Part shown: positions 19,717 to 29,801 of the stretch, in pieces
How the letters are laid out: each line of letters begins with the position of its first letter
Position numbering within the stretch: the stretch's first letter is position 1
NCBI GenBank assembly: GCA_050084515.1
Contig: CM114271.1
Coordinates: 3,100,001 to 3,164,000 of the forward strand
Source of the DNA: Blasia pusilla
Taxonomy: Eukaryota > Marchantiophyta > Marchantiopsida > Blasiales
Reading direction: 5' to 3'
Length of the DNA stretch: 64,000 nucleotides
Position numbers and translations under genes: made by a program
The notes under the pieces: generated by a model
Database searches by the model: none
The model's input: the letters and a program-made list of their open reading frames with translations, nothing else
Told to the model about the DNA's origin: nothing

Positions 19717-21926
19717 CATATACACGTAGAGAAGTCATCAATAAATGAAACAAAGTACTGGCAACCACTAAGGCTCTATTGTGATGCTGTGTATACATCA
19801 GTGTGGATCAACTCCAATATCTTGGATGCTCTTCTACCTTGCTTTGGAAAAGGAAATCTAACTTGTCTTCCAAATTGGCAAGGAGGACATACCTCTAACA
19901 TACCAGGACTCGCTAATTTAGGGAGTCCTATTACTATATTAGATGATGAAAGACTTCATAATCTTTGAAGATTCATATGTCCAATTCTTTTATGCCACAC
20001 ATTTAGATCTGTGACTTGTTGGCCGGTTTGACCATACATTGTTGTTTGAATCTCTGGCATAGAAACATCAAATTTGAACATTTTTCCTGATCTAGTTCCT
20101 TTGGCTATCGTAGTCTGATCATCCATTGTTTCAATGAAATAACCATCTGTGTTAAACTTCACTTAATAACCATGTTCTACTATCTATCCTATAGAGATTA
20201 GATTTCTTGCAATGGTAGGAACATAGAGAACATTTCCAAGAGCACAAAGACCATCCGATGCTATTAGAAATTTATCGGTATGCGTGATATGATGTTGAGT
20301 GTCATTTCCTGTGAGCACAATTGTAGGATCTTTCACTAGCTCCAAACTACTGACCCATTTCGCTTGTGAGGTCAAGTGATTTGATGCATCGGAGTCAATG
20401 TATTAATCTATTGTCGAGTCTTTCTTGACCATTGGTCTCATATGATGAGTCATGACCAAGAGATGCTCCGTTTGTGAATGTTGTTGTTCTTGGTACTGCT
20501 CTTGGTGTTGTTGCTCCACATAGTTTTGTTGTTGTAAGGCTCCTATTTTCATATCTGCCTTCTTCTTGAAGCAAAATTTTGCATAGTGACCCTTTATCCC
20601 ATAGTAATTGCAAGATCCAGGGAACCTCTACTGTTGACCTCAATCCCAACGGTTTCCATGATCACCACCATGTGATTGTGCGTGCTACTGGTTTGTACTT
20701 GATTGAGTGACGTTATATTGAGTGCCTCTTCCTCCATATGCTTGATATCCACCACAACCACGGAAGTTTCTGCCACGACCCCTGCCTTTGTTTGATCCAT
20801 AACTTGCAAATACCGCACTCTCTTGCAGACTAGACGAGCTACCGCTACCTACTAGGCGCATCTCTTCACTGATCAACAGAGGAACTAACTCTTGAAAGGT
20901 TGGATACTTCTCTCTCATAGAGATAGAGGTCTCAAAGGACTTGTTATCCTTTGGAAGACCTTAAAGAGTGAATAAGATCAGATCAACATCTTCTACTATC
21001 ACTCTAATGCTATTCAACTGATCAACAATATGTCTGATACTCAAAATATAATCATTCATGGTCTGCGATCCTTTCCTCACTTCTTTCAATTGCTGTTTCA
21101 ATTGAAGCTTTCCGGCCTTTGTAGATGTCTAGAACAACTTTTCCAATGCGTCCCAGGTCTCCTTCGGAGTATCAACATCTTGGATATGACCTATCATTGG
21201 CAAATTTATCGTTATTGAAATGTAGTGGATTACTTGCCTTGCATGCTTGTTCCAAGTGCGAACATTCAAGTCTGTTGAGTCACCTTCTGGCTTGGCCTCA
21301 TCACCTGTGACAAGCTCCCATAGTTCTTGACCTATGAGAAATTTTTTCATACGAAACTTCCATACATTATAATTGTGCTTGTCTAGCTTCTTGCCTGTGA
21401 TTGCTGTTGAGGAATACTCCATGATAAACGATTTCACTCACCAAAAATATAATTTCAGGCTTTCTATTACTCCAATTGAAGCATAGACCACTCCTACACA
21501 GAAATCAATCTGAAATTTTCCAAATTTGATCAACAGTATGAAAGAACTAGACGAAATTGGCTTGTAGAGAGCAAACTGCACAACTTTTCTTCACTAATTG
21601 CACTTTCCTACATTGAAATTGATGCCGCAAGAGCTCAGATTGTCAGAATCAAGCGATTTTGGATGCGTTGGAAAGCTCTCGATGAGCTCTAAAAATTAAG
21701 TAGTGTTGTTCTTGCCGAGACGGATCCTGACGGCCGAATCGACCGGGAAAGCCCTAAAATACGCCTCAAAAGTTTTATCACCATCAAAGCTCCATTTGAA
21801 ATTTGCACCCATAGAGCTCTGAATAAAATTTCATTCTCCCAAACTGAAAATTTTCTTTCTCTTGCCTCTCTTCTCTCTTCAAACACTAAGAATTTCAAGT
21901 GATGTTCTCCTCCCGCTCTGATACCA
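19717..21926 (-). pseudogene. Copia F, 5' half: Gag, protease, start of integrase
   Basis: This is a Ty1/copia element read on the minus strand. Gag runs from 21,437 (KLDKHNYNVWKFRMKKFL, then TPKETWDALEKLF), and an RGRGRNFRGCGGYQ-rich segment precedes the nucleocapsid knuckle (about 20,600). The protease area is 20,400-20,184 (SDASNHLTSQAKWV, where the catalytic D-S/T-G reads Asp-Ala). A GAG-pre-integrase domain follows (VWHKRIGHMNLQRL, 20,000-19,956), then the integrase zinc and core start (CPPCQFGRQ...LIHTDVY...FIDDFS) to 19,717. There element D inserted; the integrase continues at 37,493. Several stops are present. Confidence 0.8.
21912..21925 (-). other. Primer-binding site of copia F
   Basis: On the minus strand this reads TGGTATCAGAGCGGG, complementary to the 3' end of plant initiator-Met tRNA, directly behind the LTR end ...TTTTCTACA. 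It fixes the 5' end and orientation of F. Confidence 0.85.
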
Positions 21927-22061
21927 TGTAGAAAACTGCTAAACAAGTATAACTGGTGGAAAACGGCTCTCACACACACACACCACCATAGAGAACGAAA
22001 TTTGCAATGAGAGAATGAGTGGAGGCTGGTCCTCTTCTTAATTTTATAGGGTATGTACAAG
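21926..22061 (-). repeat. Truncated 5' LTR of copia F
   Basis: This matches 40,145-40,282 in inverted orientation (CCTCCACTCATTCTCTCATT, the GTGTGTGTG tract and CCACCAGTTAT). The U3 side is missing beyond CTTGTACATACCC, which is where the inversion breakpoint lies. Confidence 0.8.
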
Positions 22062-22831
22062 TGCTTCGCACCTGGCGGTTCCAACTGTCCGATAGAAATC
22101 CAATGAGTTCCTCACCAAGACTCGCATGAAGTGAATCTCGGGTTGGAATCCAAGTGTGGCATACAAAGTCCACTCCCTTGGATCAGGTTTGGGTTTCGAG
22201 TTCCAACGCCAAACTCCCGTTCCATCCCGTGCCTTTGAAATGCCGTTTGGCGCCCAAAGTGGAGATTCGTGTTCCGAGACATCTCGGAGAGACTCCTCCC
22301 TTACTAGTACTTCTAGGGATCTCCGGGGGCCCCCTACGTTTAGGGAAAGATACCTGGGCCTCTCCAATTGGCCCTCAACCCGATTGCTCTCCCAGTAGTT
22401 TTCGGCCAATATCTCAGCTTGTACTTATGCGTTTGCTCAGATCTTTGGCGCGTTGGAAGCGTCTCAAGATAAGATTTCCAATGCGCCCTTAATTTTCCCA
22501 AATCCATCTTGGAGCTCAACGTTATGGTCCTAAACACAGTCAGATTCTCCCAAACGCTAGTCGTGTTCCAAACTGGTTCTCACCTCTTTGGCAATCAACC
22601 TCCCAAGACTCAACTCATCTCAAGTCTTGGCTTGCGTTTGGTCTAGGTTTCTTGGTCGCAACCACTAACACATGAAAAGCACAACTCTGTTCCGCGTTTC
22701 GTCTCTTAGAATTCTCCAAGAGACCTTTCCAAACGCCTCTCCAAAGCGCAAACCTCGCAGCGTGAGTTCACTTGAGTTCTAATGTTTTGCTTGGCGCCTA
22801 TTTGGTGTTGTTTGGTTATGAGGTCGCGACA
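22062..22831 (-). repeat. 3' LTR (U3 side) of chromodomain gypsy D
   Basis: On the minus strand it begins TGTCGCGACCTCATAACC at 22,831, right behind a polypurine tract (CTAAGGAGGGGTGAG). The start resembles the D LTR at 37,487 (TATCGTGACCCTCATAACC). The 5' LTR there is shorter, so either it lost an internal stretch or the two LTRs belong to diverged subtypes. The R-U5 part was moved to 19,464 by the inversion. Confidence 0.65.
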
Positions 22832-23538
22832 CTCACCCCTCCTTAGAAGGTTGATGTCCTCATCAACGCAAACCTTGTTGATGTTAAGTTTTGGGAAGCC
22901 AACCCCTTAACACTGAATCGCATTCTGGTAGCTAACCCGCAATTCCTCTTTTGGCTTAAGTCTTAGCTTGTTGCTTGCAGCACTTAGAATTATTAGCTTA
23001 TTCTCTTCGATGAGCCTGGACCAATTCTACATAACTAATCTAAACTATCAAAATAAGCTAACTAAGTCTGCAACCTAACACTCTACTCACTATCTGTAAA
23101 CAACCGCCTGTCTACCTAGCCAACTCGTATTACTTTTGGGTCACTCGTATTCCACTTAGGCGCGTCACTAAGTTCACTTATGCAACATGAATGAGATCAC
23201 CACAAACCCGAAGACAGACTAATCTGCCCCGCCGACGTTAGGGCGAGCCCAAATGCTAGTACTTCAACACTTGATCCTGATCTAGATGCCTTATCTGAAT
23301 ACAAGCTCTCACCTCAAATACTCATTGTTTGGCCTCCTTGACTTACATTCTAAGCATATGAAGAACTACTCATTGCCATGCACTACCAAACCCAAAATCA
23401 CAATCATAAACATTGAATCTCCAAATCCATGCCTTCTTTATTGCAACAACTAAACATTTCTAGTTACAACCGGTTATCGGCCCAAGCTTTCCGATCACAA
23501 GTTATGTCCTTTGCTTCACCGTGTACTAACTCACGTGC
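22832..23538 (-). other. 3' untranslated region of gypsy D
   Basis: This is about 700 bases between the chromodomain stop and the polypurine tract. No protein-like frame is seen on either strand. It is T/C-rich on the plus strand. Confidence 0.5.
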
Positions 23539-24249
23539 CTATCTTTGCGATGCTTCTTGCGCGTGTTCAAGATCTGCCTCCGCAATCCAAGTCGCCTCTT
23601 TCACATGGTAGCCTTTCCACTTGACCAAGTACTCGTACTTGGTGGCTCTACGTCTAGAACGCATAATGGTCTCAACCTCAAACTCTGGTTCCTCATTTCT
23701 GATGATCGGTTGTGGTCTCAACATCATCCTTCGCTCTGGACGCACATCGTCTTGAAGACACTTCTTCAATAATGACACATGGAAAGTCGGGTGAATCTTG
23801 AACTCGTTTGGCAGCTCCAATGTGTACACATCCTCAAACGGCTTTGCCTTGATCACATACGGTCTAGCATACTTGGCTGACAATTTTGCGGACAATTCCT
23901 TCGGAAGAGTGAGATTCTTTACACTCAACCACACTTGTTCCCCAACTTGGAAACTCACTTGGCGCCGACTTTTGTTAGCATGCTTCACATACCTTAGTTG
24001 AGCCTTGGCAAGACTTTTCCTCGCTCGCTCTTGTTGTTCCTGCATTTCCACTAACAAACATTCCGCTGTTGCTTGACGAGTGTGTGCCGATGTAGCGCCC
24101 CTAAATAGAGCTAAGTCAAGAGGCCCTTCTGGTTCTCTTTGATACGCCAGAAGAAACGGAGATTCTCCGGTTGCAGAATGCTTAGTCGAGTTGTAACAAT
24201 ACTCAGCCATACTTAGCCACTTGGCCCAATCTCTTTGGTCTGCACTCAC
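23539..24249 (-). pseudogene. Integrase C-terminal part and chromodomain, element D
   Basis: This continues the integrase (DWAKWLSMAEYCYNSTKHSATGESPFLLAY), followed by the SH3-like region (FQVGEQVWLSVKNLTLP...KLSAKYARPYVI) and the IHPTFHVSLLKK block. It ends in a chromodomain, VETIMRSRRRATKYEYLVKWKGYHVKEATWI, with the aromatic cage residues Tyr and Trp visible. Chromodomains on chromovirus integrases steer insertion to marked chromatin. The frame closes at 23,541. The upstream integrase frame ended at 24,367 and the linking stretch (24,250-24,366) has two stops. Confidence 0.85.
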
Positions 24250-24366
24250 ATAATTCCATTAGTATTGGTTTACGACCGAGTTTAATTTTTCCGTTTGCCC
24301 ATCCGTTTGAGGATGGAAGGCCGTACTAAAGTTGAGTTTGGTCCGGAACCTCCTGAATAGATGTTT

Positions 24367-25104
24367 CTAAAAGGCACTGGTAAACTTCGGATCTCTATCG
24401 GACACAATGCTCCTAGGCAATCCGTGAGCTCGCCACCAACCATCTAGGAACAGTCGGGAAGTCGTGTAGGCTATCGCAGACTCTCTCGTCGGCACAAACC
24501 TCCCCAACTTGCTTAACCGATCAACTATCACAAGTATAGCATTGTATCCCTCATATTCCAGAAGACTCGTAATGAAATCCATGCTAATGCTTTGCAATGG
24601 TCCCTCCGAGATTGGCAAAGAATGAAGTAAGTCTTGTTTCTTTGCATAAGAAACTCTGTTCACTTGACAGGTCACGCAGGTTTTCACATATTGAGCAACA
24701 TCTTCCTTCATGTTGGGCCAGAAGAACCTTTTGGCCAAAACAGCAAGAGTGGATTTCTCCCCTTTGTGTCCTGCCAAAGGTCCATCATGACATTCCACAA
24801 ACACCTTGGTCCGTAGCTTGCCTTGGCCTACATAGATCATGCTCTGCTTAAACCTTAGCAAGCCGTGCCTCAAACTCACATTGGCCACCTTCTCGCCCCG
24901 CTTTAACTTCCCAAGGTACTCCCTCGCTTGCGCATCCTTCATGTATCCTTCCCGAATCCTTCTTTCCAGGTCTGTTTCATTAGGGAACATTGCTCTCAAC
25001 ACTTGTGTCGTCGATGGCATATGCTCATCCCTACAACTTAACGCATCTGGAATGACATTGTCTTTCCCCGGCATGTGGATTAGCTCCACATTTGTCAACG
25101 CCAA
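24367..25104 (-). pseudogene. RNase H end and integrase N-terminal/core, element D
   Basis: It starts with the RNase H tail (HMPGKDNVIPDALSCRDEH, the usual 'D-x-L-S-R' end with R changed to C). Then comes the integrase HHCC zinc finger (CHDGPLAGHKGEKST...CVTCQVNR) and the core with D (SMDFITSLL) and D (IVSDRDPKF). The glutamate-bearing [10 protein letters not shown] block lies in the following broken piece. Confidence 0.85.
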
Positions 25105-25143
25105 GTTATCATGCCATCGAATTTGCTTTGGTGTTACGCGATC

Positions 25144-25420
25144 CTAGGTCTCAAAATACTTGAGCGATATGTTATCGGTGAATACTCGAGTCTTATGAAG
25201 TCCCTCATAGTGACGCCACTTCCTCAAGCAGTGAACCACCGTGAACAACTCTTTCTCATGAGTGGGCCATCTCCTTTCGGTGTCGCTAAGCTTCTTGCTC
25301 TCGTATGATACATGTCTTCCTTTTTGCACCAACATTCCTCCAATCGCGAAATCACTAGCATCCGTGTGCACCTTGAAGGGTTGGTCAAACTCCGGCAGCT
25401 TCAAAATTGGTTCCTGCGAA
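25144..25420 (-). pseudogene. RNase H fragment of element D downstream of the B insertion
   Basis: Reads ILSQEPILKLPEFDQPFKVHTDASDFAIGGML...SKKLSDTERRWPTHEKELFTVVHCLRKWRHYEG, the classic start of the gypsy RNase H region (TDAS with the catalytic Asp). It continues the RT reading that breaks off at 35,163: VDKAFN..VKE-I joins to LSQEPIL when copy B and one AGGAT are removed. Confidence 0.85.
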
Positions 25421-25425
25421 AGGAT
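25421..25425 (+). repeat. Left 5-bp target duplication of copy B (AGGAT)
   Basis: AGGAT occurs here and at 35,158-35,162, exactly at the ends of copy B. The first A on the right side is shared with the element end, so the duplication could be 4 bp (GGAT) with a TG...CA element. A 4-6-bp duplication is what a DDE integrase leaves. Confidence 0.8.
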
Positions 25426-25792
25426 TGTCATGACCATACGGATTATGTCATAGAGTATAGTGTGCTAGTAGAGGCCATACCTTATGTAGGGCCGTAGTGT
25501 CTAGATAGAGATGCGGTTTCATACATAGGGTTGGAGGTTACTCAATTGAGGGTGACTTTTCTAGTAGGGCCCGCTCTTAGGTTGGAGGATATAGTGTGGA
25601 GTGCACTCAAAGAACAGTTAGTTCTTTGACTAGAGCGTGTTGCGTTGGGAGTAGGCCTTGGTAGTGAGTAGAGCTCTTCGCTATGGTGGTTCCCGCAAGC
25701 TTCGACCTGGATTCTCCCATCTTGGAGTGGGTTTGGCTCGATTGTATGTGATTCTATATGTGTTTTATGACAGTAGGTCTTTCATGGATTTC
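25426..25792 (+). repeat. Left terminal block L1 of copy B
   Basis: This begins TGTCATGACCATACGG and is about 93% similar to 34,685-35,051 (L2). The similarity stops at ...GGATTTCA. The T block that follows L at the right end (35,052-35,158) is not present here or elsewhere in the leader. Confidence 0.85.
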
Positions 25793-27212
25793 ACTCAAAG
25801 AACTAGAGTAGATCGATGGTAGCTTCGATTGGGGATCAGTAGGATCTGGTTAGGGCTGATTGTGTACTCAACCGTGGATATTCGTGGCTTGTGGCCTATG
25901 TTGGAGGTGGGAATCTGATGCGTATTTGGTTGGGAAAGAAGCACCTTGTTGAGAGATTTCCAACGCGCTTTAGATCGCCGGATTTCGTCAAGGGAGTTGG
26001 AAGTTATCAAGGATTGAAGATTCTAGTTCGTGTTCGACGGTTTTCTAATGTGGAGAGCTTGGAGTGCGGAAGCTCTGTTGAAGTTCATCCAAATTAGGTG
26101 AGAGGTTCTTGTTGCTACTTGTATTATGATCTCATGTGAAGCTATCTGCTTGAGTGTGTGGAGCGTTGCGGATTTCTGCGTGCATGAATCTAGGCGGAAG
26201 CGCTGTCGGATTTGCGATTCTGGAGGTGTATGGACAACAAGTTTGTCTGATTTTTAGCTCAGAGTACAGAGCTCGCTTGTAGCTGATTTTTTGTGGGGGA
26301 TAGCTATGGTGGGAAATTGAATTTTGGTCAAAAAAGATTCAATTTTGGTTGAGGATTTGTGGAGTAATTGCTGATCAAAATTTCGTGGACTTGCTCAAGG
26401 TCTGGCTATGGTGGACAGCACATGGGAGGGGCTGGTTGGTTGGTGACTTGTGTGTTGTTTTGAGGCTTCAAGGAAACTCGTGGTAGCTCGAGGCGAGTGG
26501 GCGTGAGAGGCAGAGTAAGGAGCAAGGAGCAAGCAAGCAAGCTTGCTTGCTTGGGCGTGAGGTTGTTTTTGCAGGATTTGTGATTTGAGTGTTGCATAAC
26601 TGGTCACCCATCTTTGGGCTATTCTGCCTGGAAGATGCTTAACTGCTGAGTTCTTAACTATGCCAGTGTACACACTGGTGTAGCTCATTTGGTGTTGTTC
26701 AGAGATGTGTTAGGCGCTTTATGCATCTCAGGTTTTTGGTTGATGGACCTCTAACGCATAATACGGCGTAGGCTCTCCATGCAGATGATATTTTCAGCTG
26801 CTACGAGTCCGACTAGCACGTCATCGACTCGCGGCGGAGTAGCTATTGCGTTAGAATTGTGTGGTGGGTTATGTGGATTCAGGGGGCGCCACCTTTGGTG
26901 GATTGTGTTACCTTGATTTCCATTTGCGATTGGAGGATTGTCGTTGGACTTCCTGTGTTTGGATCCCCTCCATCGTTGCTTCTTGCTTGCGCGCCCATTG
27001 TTAGGGTTGACGTTGATTTCCATAGTAGTGTTACTCCTGTGTGCTACGGGTAGTGAGGCTGGAGTGATGACCAATAGACCGTGGGAGGCTTCTTGTGGTG
27101 ATGACAGGTTAGGTTGCCTACACCCATAGCTAGTAGAGCTAGAATTGTACAGCGACATCGACGTCACTTGGTTACTTAGTGGTGGTAATTCGGTGGTGGT
27201 GCGGCATCAGCG
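25793..27212 (+). other. Leader region of copy B
   Basis: This is 1.4 kb of non-coding DNA between the terminal block and gag. It contains a perfect 24-bp palindrome at 26,530-26,553 (arm CAAGCAAGCAAG) that can form a hairpin. I see no good primer-binding site for initiator tRNA directly behind L1. Open frames here look random. Confidence 0.5.
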
Positions 27213-28640
27213 TTGGTCATCACAGAGCTGTCTGGTGGTCTGGTTGGAGACCGTGGTGTGGACAGTGGTGGTTTCACACGGAATGGATTGAGGTATCGGC
27301 TACCTTTTCCACTTCCGACGGTTGATGAAGAGGAGGACGAGGGTGTTCCAAACACCGAGTCTTCCACGTTGTTATCAAGTGTTGCAACTCCATTGATTTG
27401 GGACATGGACGGGATATATGGGGCCATGAAGGTCCCACGATAATACTCGGGTGCATTGGGCACCATTGAGTTGGAGGACTTCATGCAGGAGTTTGATACG
27501 TGATGTGATATGCAGATGTTGTGGAACGCCACGTTGTTTACACCCTTCTTGGCTTGGAAGGGGTTGTTTCAGCATTTGGAGGGACCACCCATGGATGATT
27601 ACCATGAGTTTAGGAAGGACCATGTTGCTGAGATTGAGGCGTGGAGACAATATTGGTGTCCAGGCTATGTGTCTATCACCCATGGTGGTATTGGTAGTAG
27701 TGCTCCTACTATGCCAGCCAGCCCGACGTTGAGTGGTACGAGTACGAGCCGGAGTGGGGGTACCAGTGGAGGTACTCATGGAGGTACCAGTGGGGGTACT
27801 AGTGCCCCACCATCATTCACCCCGGTTGTAGAGTTCTTCAAGAGGTTGAAAAAGAACTATCAGGGAGTGAAGACAAAGAAGTTGACGAGTCTTCAGAAAT
27901 TTGAGCAAAAGACTGGTGAGAGTCTTCGTAAGGCATACACTCGTATGCGACGCTTGATTTCAGTTACCCATGGTGTGACTGAGGCTCAGGAAATCCAGTT
28001 TTGGTATGGGATCTTGGATAGAGAGTTGCCCCGCACGGTACGTGATGCTACTCTTATGAGTGATGATTCACCCACATTGACCCATGTGTTTGCTCTATCT
28101 GAGAAGATTGAGCTTAACATGGTGAAGGAGAGAGTGGTGACATCCACATTCAGTTGGGATATAACGACTACTTCTCGTGTTCAGCAGCCCACCTCACAGT
28201 CTTGTAGTAGTGGTGGTGGTAGTAGTAGTGGGAGTCGTGGGGGGTACACACGACCTCAGTCAGGTCCTAGAGGGACACTTGCGTAGAGACCATTGCCTTC
28301 ATTTGCTGCCCCGCAGCAAGGACAGTCATGTTGGAGATGTGGAGGTGATCATGTTAGGAGGTTTTGTCCCCAAGAGGATGGGAGACGGACTTTGGAGGAT
28401 GGGCCTCAGTCAGCCCCAACTCAATGTGATCATTGCGGGAGACCAGGTCATCCTCGAGAGCGTTGCTTTGATCTTCATCCAGAGTTGAGATCATGCCGCG
28501 GCCGTGGTGGAGTAGCTTCGAGAGGCCGAGGTGGTAGGGGTGGTAGAGGTGGATCTGTGGTTGGAGAGCCTACGGTGGCTACCCCTACCACTTCGACAGA
28601 GTCAGCTATGGCTGCCATGATTGAGCAGTTGGAGTAGAAG
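27213..28640 (+). pseudogene. Gag with two CCHC knuckles, copy B
   Basis: The first block (27,213-27,442) is an N-terminal region. After a stop and shift the main frame (27,510-28,286) carries FLAWKGLFQHLEGPPMDDYHEF, VVEFFKRLKKNYQGVKTKKL, LRKAYTRMRRLI and ILDRELPRTVRDATLM. A Ser/Gly/Thr-rich spacer holds a repeated GGTSGGT-like run. One TAG (28,284-28,286) precedes the nucleocapsid: CWRCGGDHVRRFC and CDHCGRPGHPRERC, then an RGRGG-rich stretch and a coiled-coil-like end stopped by TAG at 28,637. It packages the element RNA. Confidence 0.85.
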
Positions 28641-29795
28641 TTGGCTACTATGGCTGGTATCCAGCATAGATCAGGTTTGGGAGTAGGGGCTTCCACCTCT
28701 TATGGAGGGGATGATCTCTCTTATATGGCGAGTGCAGTACAGGTTGAGGCATCAGTTGGAGTTACGAGAGGAGTCACTCGAGCGTCAGAGCCACGTGGTG
28801 CTACTGTGGAGTTGGACCCACAGAGGAATGAGGTTGGGAGGCAAGCTAGGCTTCCCCAGTCATTCTTGTTGTCTGAGGTGCTTAGGACTCCATCCATGGT
28901 TCCTACACAGCCTATTGAGCCGACAGTGGGGAATGAGGCATCTACATCGCGTGTAGTAGACACGGATGCAGCATCCAGTGTAGTATTGCGGATGGCAACT
29001 TCAATGTTGGGATCCCCATTTTTTTCGGCCACGGAGCTGATGGCTTTAGGAGTTGACTTAGCTCCCGTATTTCAGCTAGCAGCCACGTTGTGTGAACGTG
29101 GGGATGTTACTGCTACACGTGATGAGGTGGATAAGGGTATTGCGGTGGAGCGACCCTCTATGTCAGGAGTAGCATGGAGTACCAGTGCTACTTGGCAGGA
29201 AGCAGCGGCGAAGATGGATGCATTACCAGCCCGGCCTACCATTGATCGTGAGAGGCTTACACCTGGTGTATGTATGTTGGACAACCGGAGTGGGATATTC
29301 TGATTGGTGAGTCCTACAGGACATGTGTATAGACCAGATAGAGTCTTGTTAGACTCTGGTGCCCAACCTTTGATGTTGGGAAAGGCGGCATGTATTGGTT
29401 TGGGTATTCGGAGGTTAGAGCTTGAGCCTTGCCCATTCCAAATTCAAACATCACTTGGAGGAGCCAATGATAGGTCTCAATTCATGACACCGGAGAAGTT
29501 TTCTGTGCCGTTAAGACTAGATCATGTGGCTGATAGCTCCCGGTTGGGAGTACCTGCAATGGTCACATCAGCCGAGTCGTATGATGTAGTAGTTGGAGGA
29601 GCAGTATTGTATCCAATGGGTTTTCAGATGGATTATTGGACTAAGATAGCGTCTTATAGACCTGGTTGGCAGTCCGGGGATGGACGTATGAGCCAAGTTC
29701 TTGTGAGATTTATTTATGGGGCTCGACCAGGAGGGTCTTCCCCAACGGTGTTAGCATCTGTGGCTGGTTTTAGTAGAGAAGTCACTTGGCCATGA
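28641..29795 (+). pseudogene. Conserved unknown region and aspartic protease, copy B
   Basis: About 220 residues (28,641-29,303) form a region shared with copies E and C but not known to me from other gypsy elements: LPQSFLLSEVLRTPSMVP, FSATELMALGVDLAPVFQLAATLCERG and a WQEAAAKM helix. A TGA at 29,301 interrupts it where E has CGC and C has CAG. The protease follows: RVLLDSGAQPLMLGK (catalytic Asp in D-S-G at about 29,355), then AESYDVVVGGAVLYPMGFQ, the second half of the retropepsin fold. Stop at 29,793. Confidence 0.78.
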
Positions 29796-29801
29796 GACTT
29801 T

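Larger units (their letters stand above)
19464..22061. other. 2.6-kb inverted segment (D LTR end plus 5' half of copia F)
   Basis: The segment holds, in plus-strand order, the 3' part of D's LTR (19,464-19,711), the duplication ATACC (19,712-19,716, inverse of GGTAT at 37,488), the 5' half of copia F on the minus strand, and a truncated F LTR (to 22,061). Flipping it puts F's 5' half in the same orientation as its 3' half at 37,493, and puts the LTR end of D next to the rest of D's LTR at 22,062. So a local inversion with breakpoints near 19,463/19,464 and 22,061/22,062 is the simplest history. Confidence 0.7.

Noticed and set aside
22154-22492. Two overlapping plus-strand frames within the 3' LTR of D
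   Set aside because: The region is LTR sequence by position behind a polypurine tract. The frames have no family resemblance and overlap each other on both strands.
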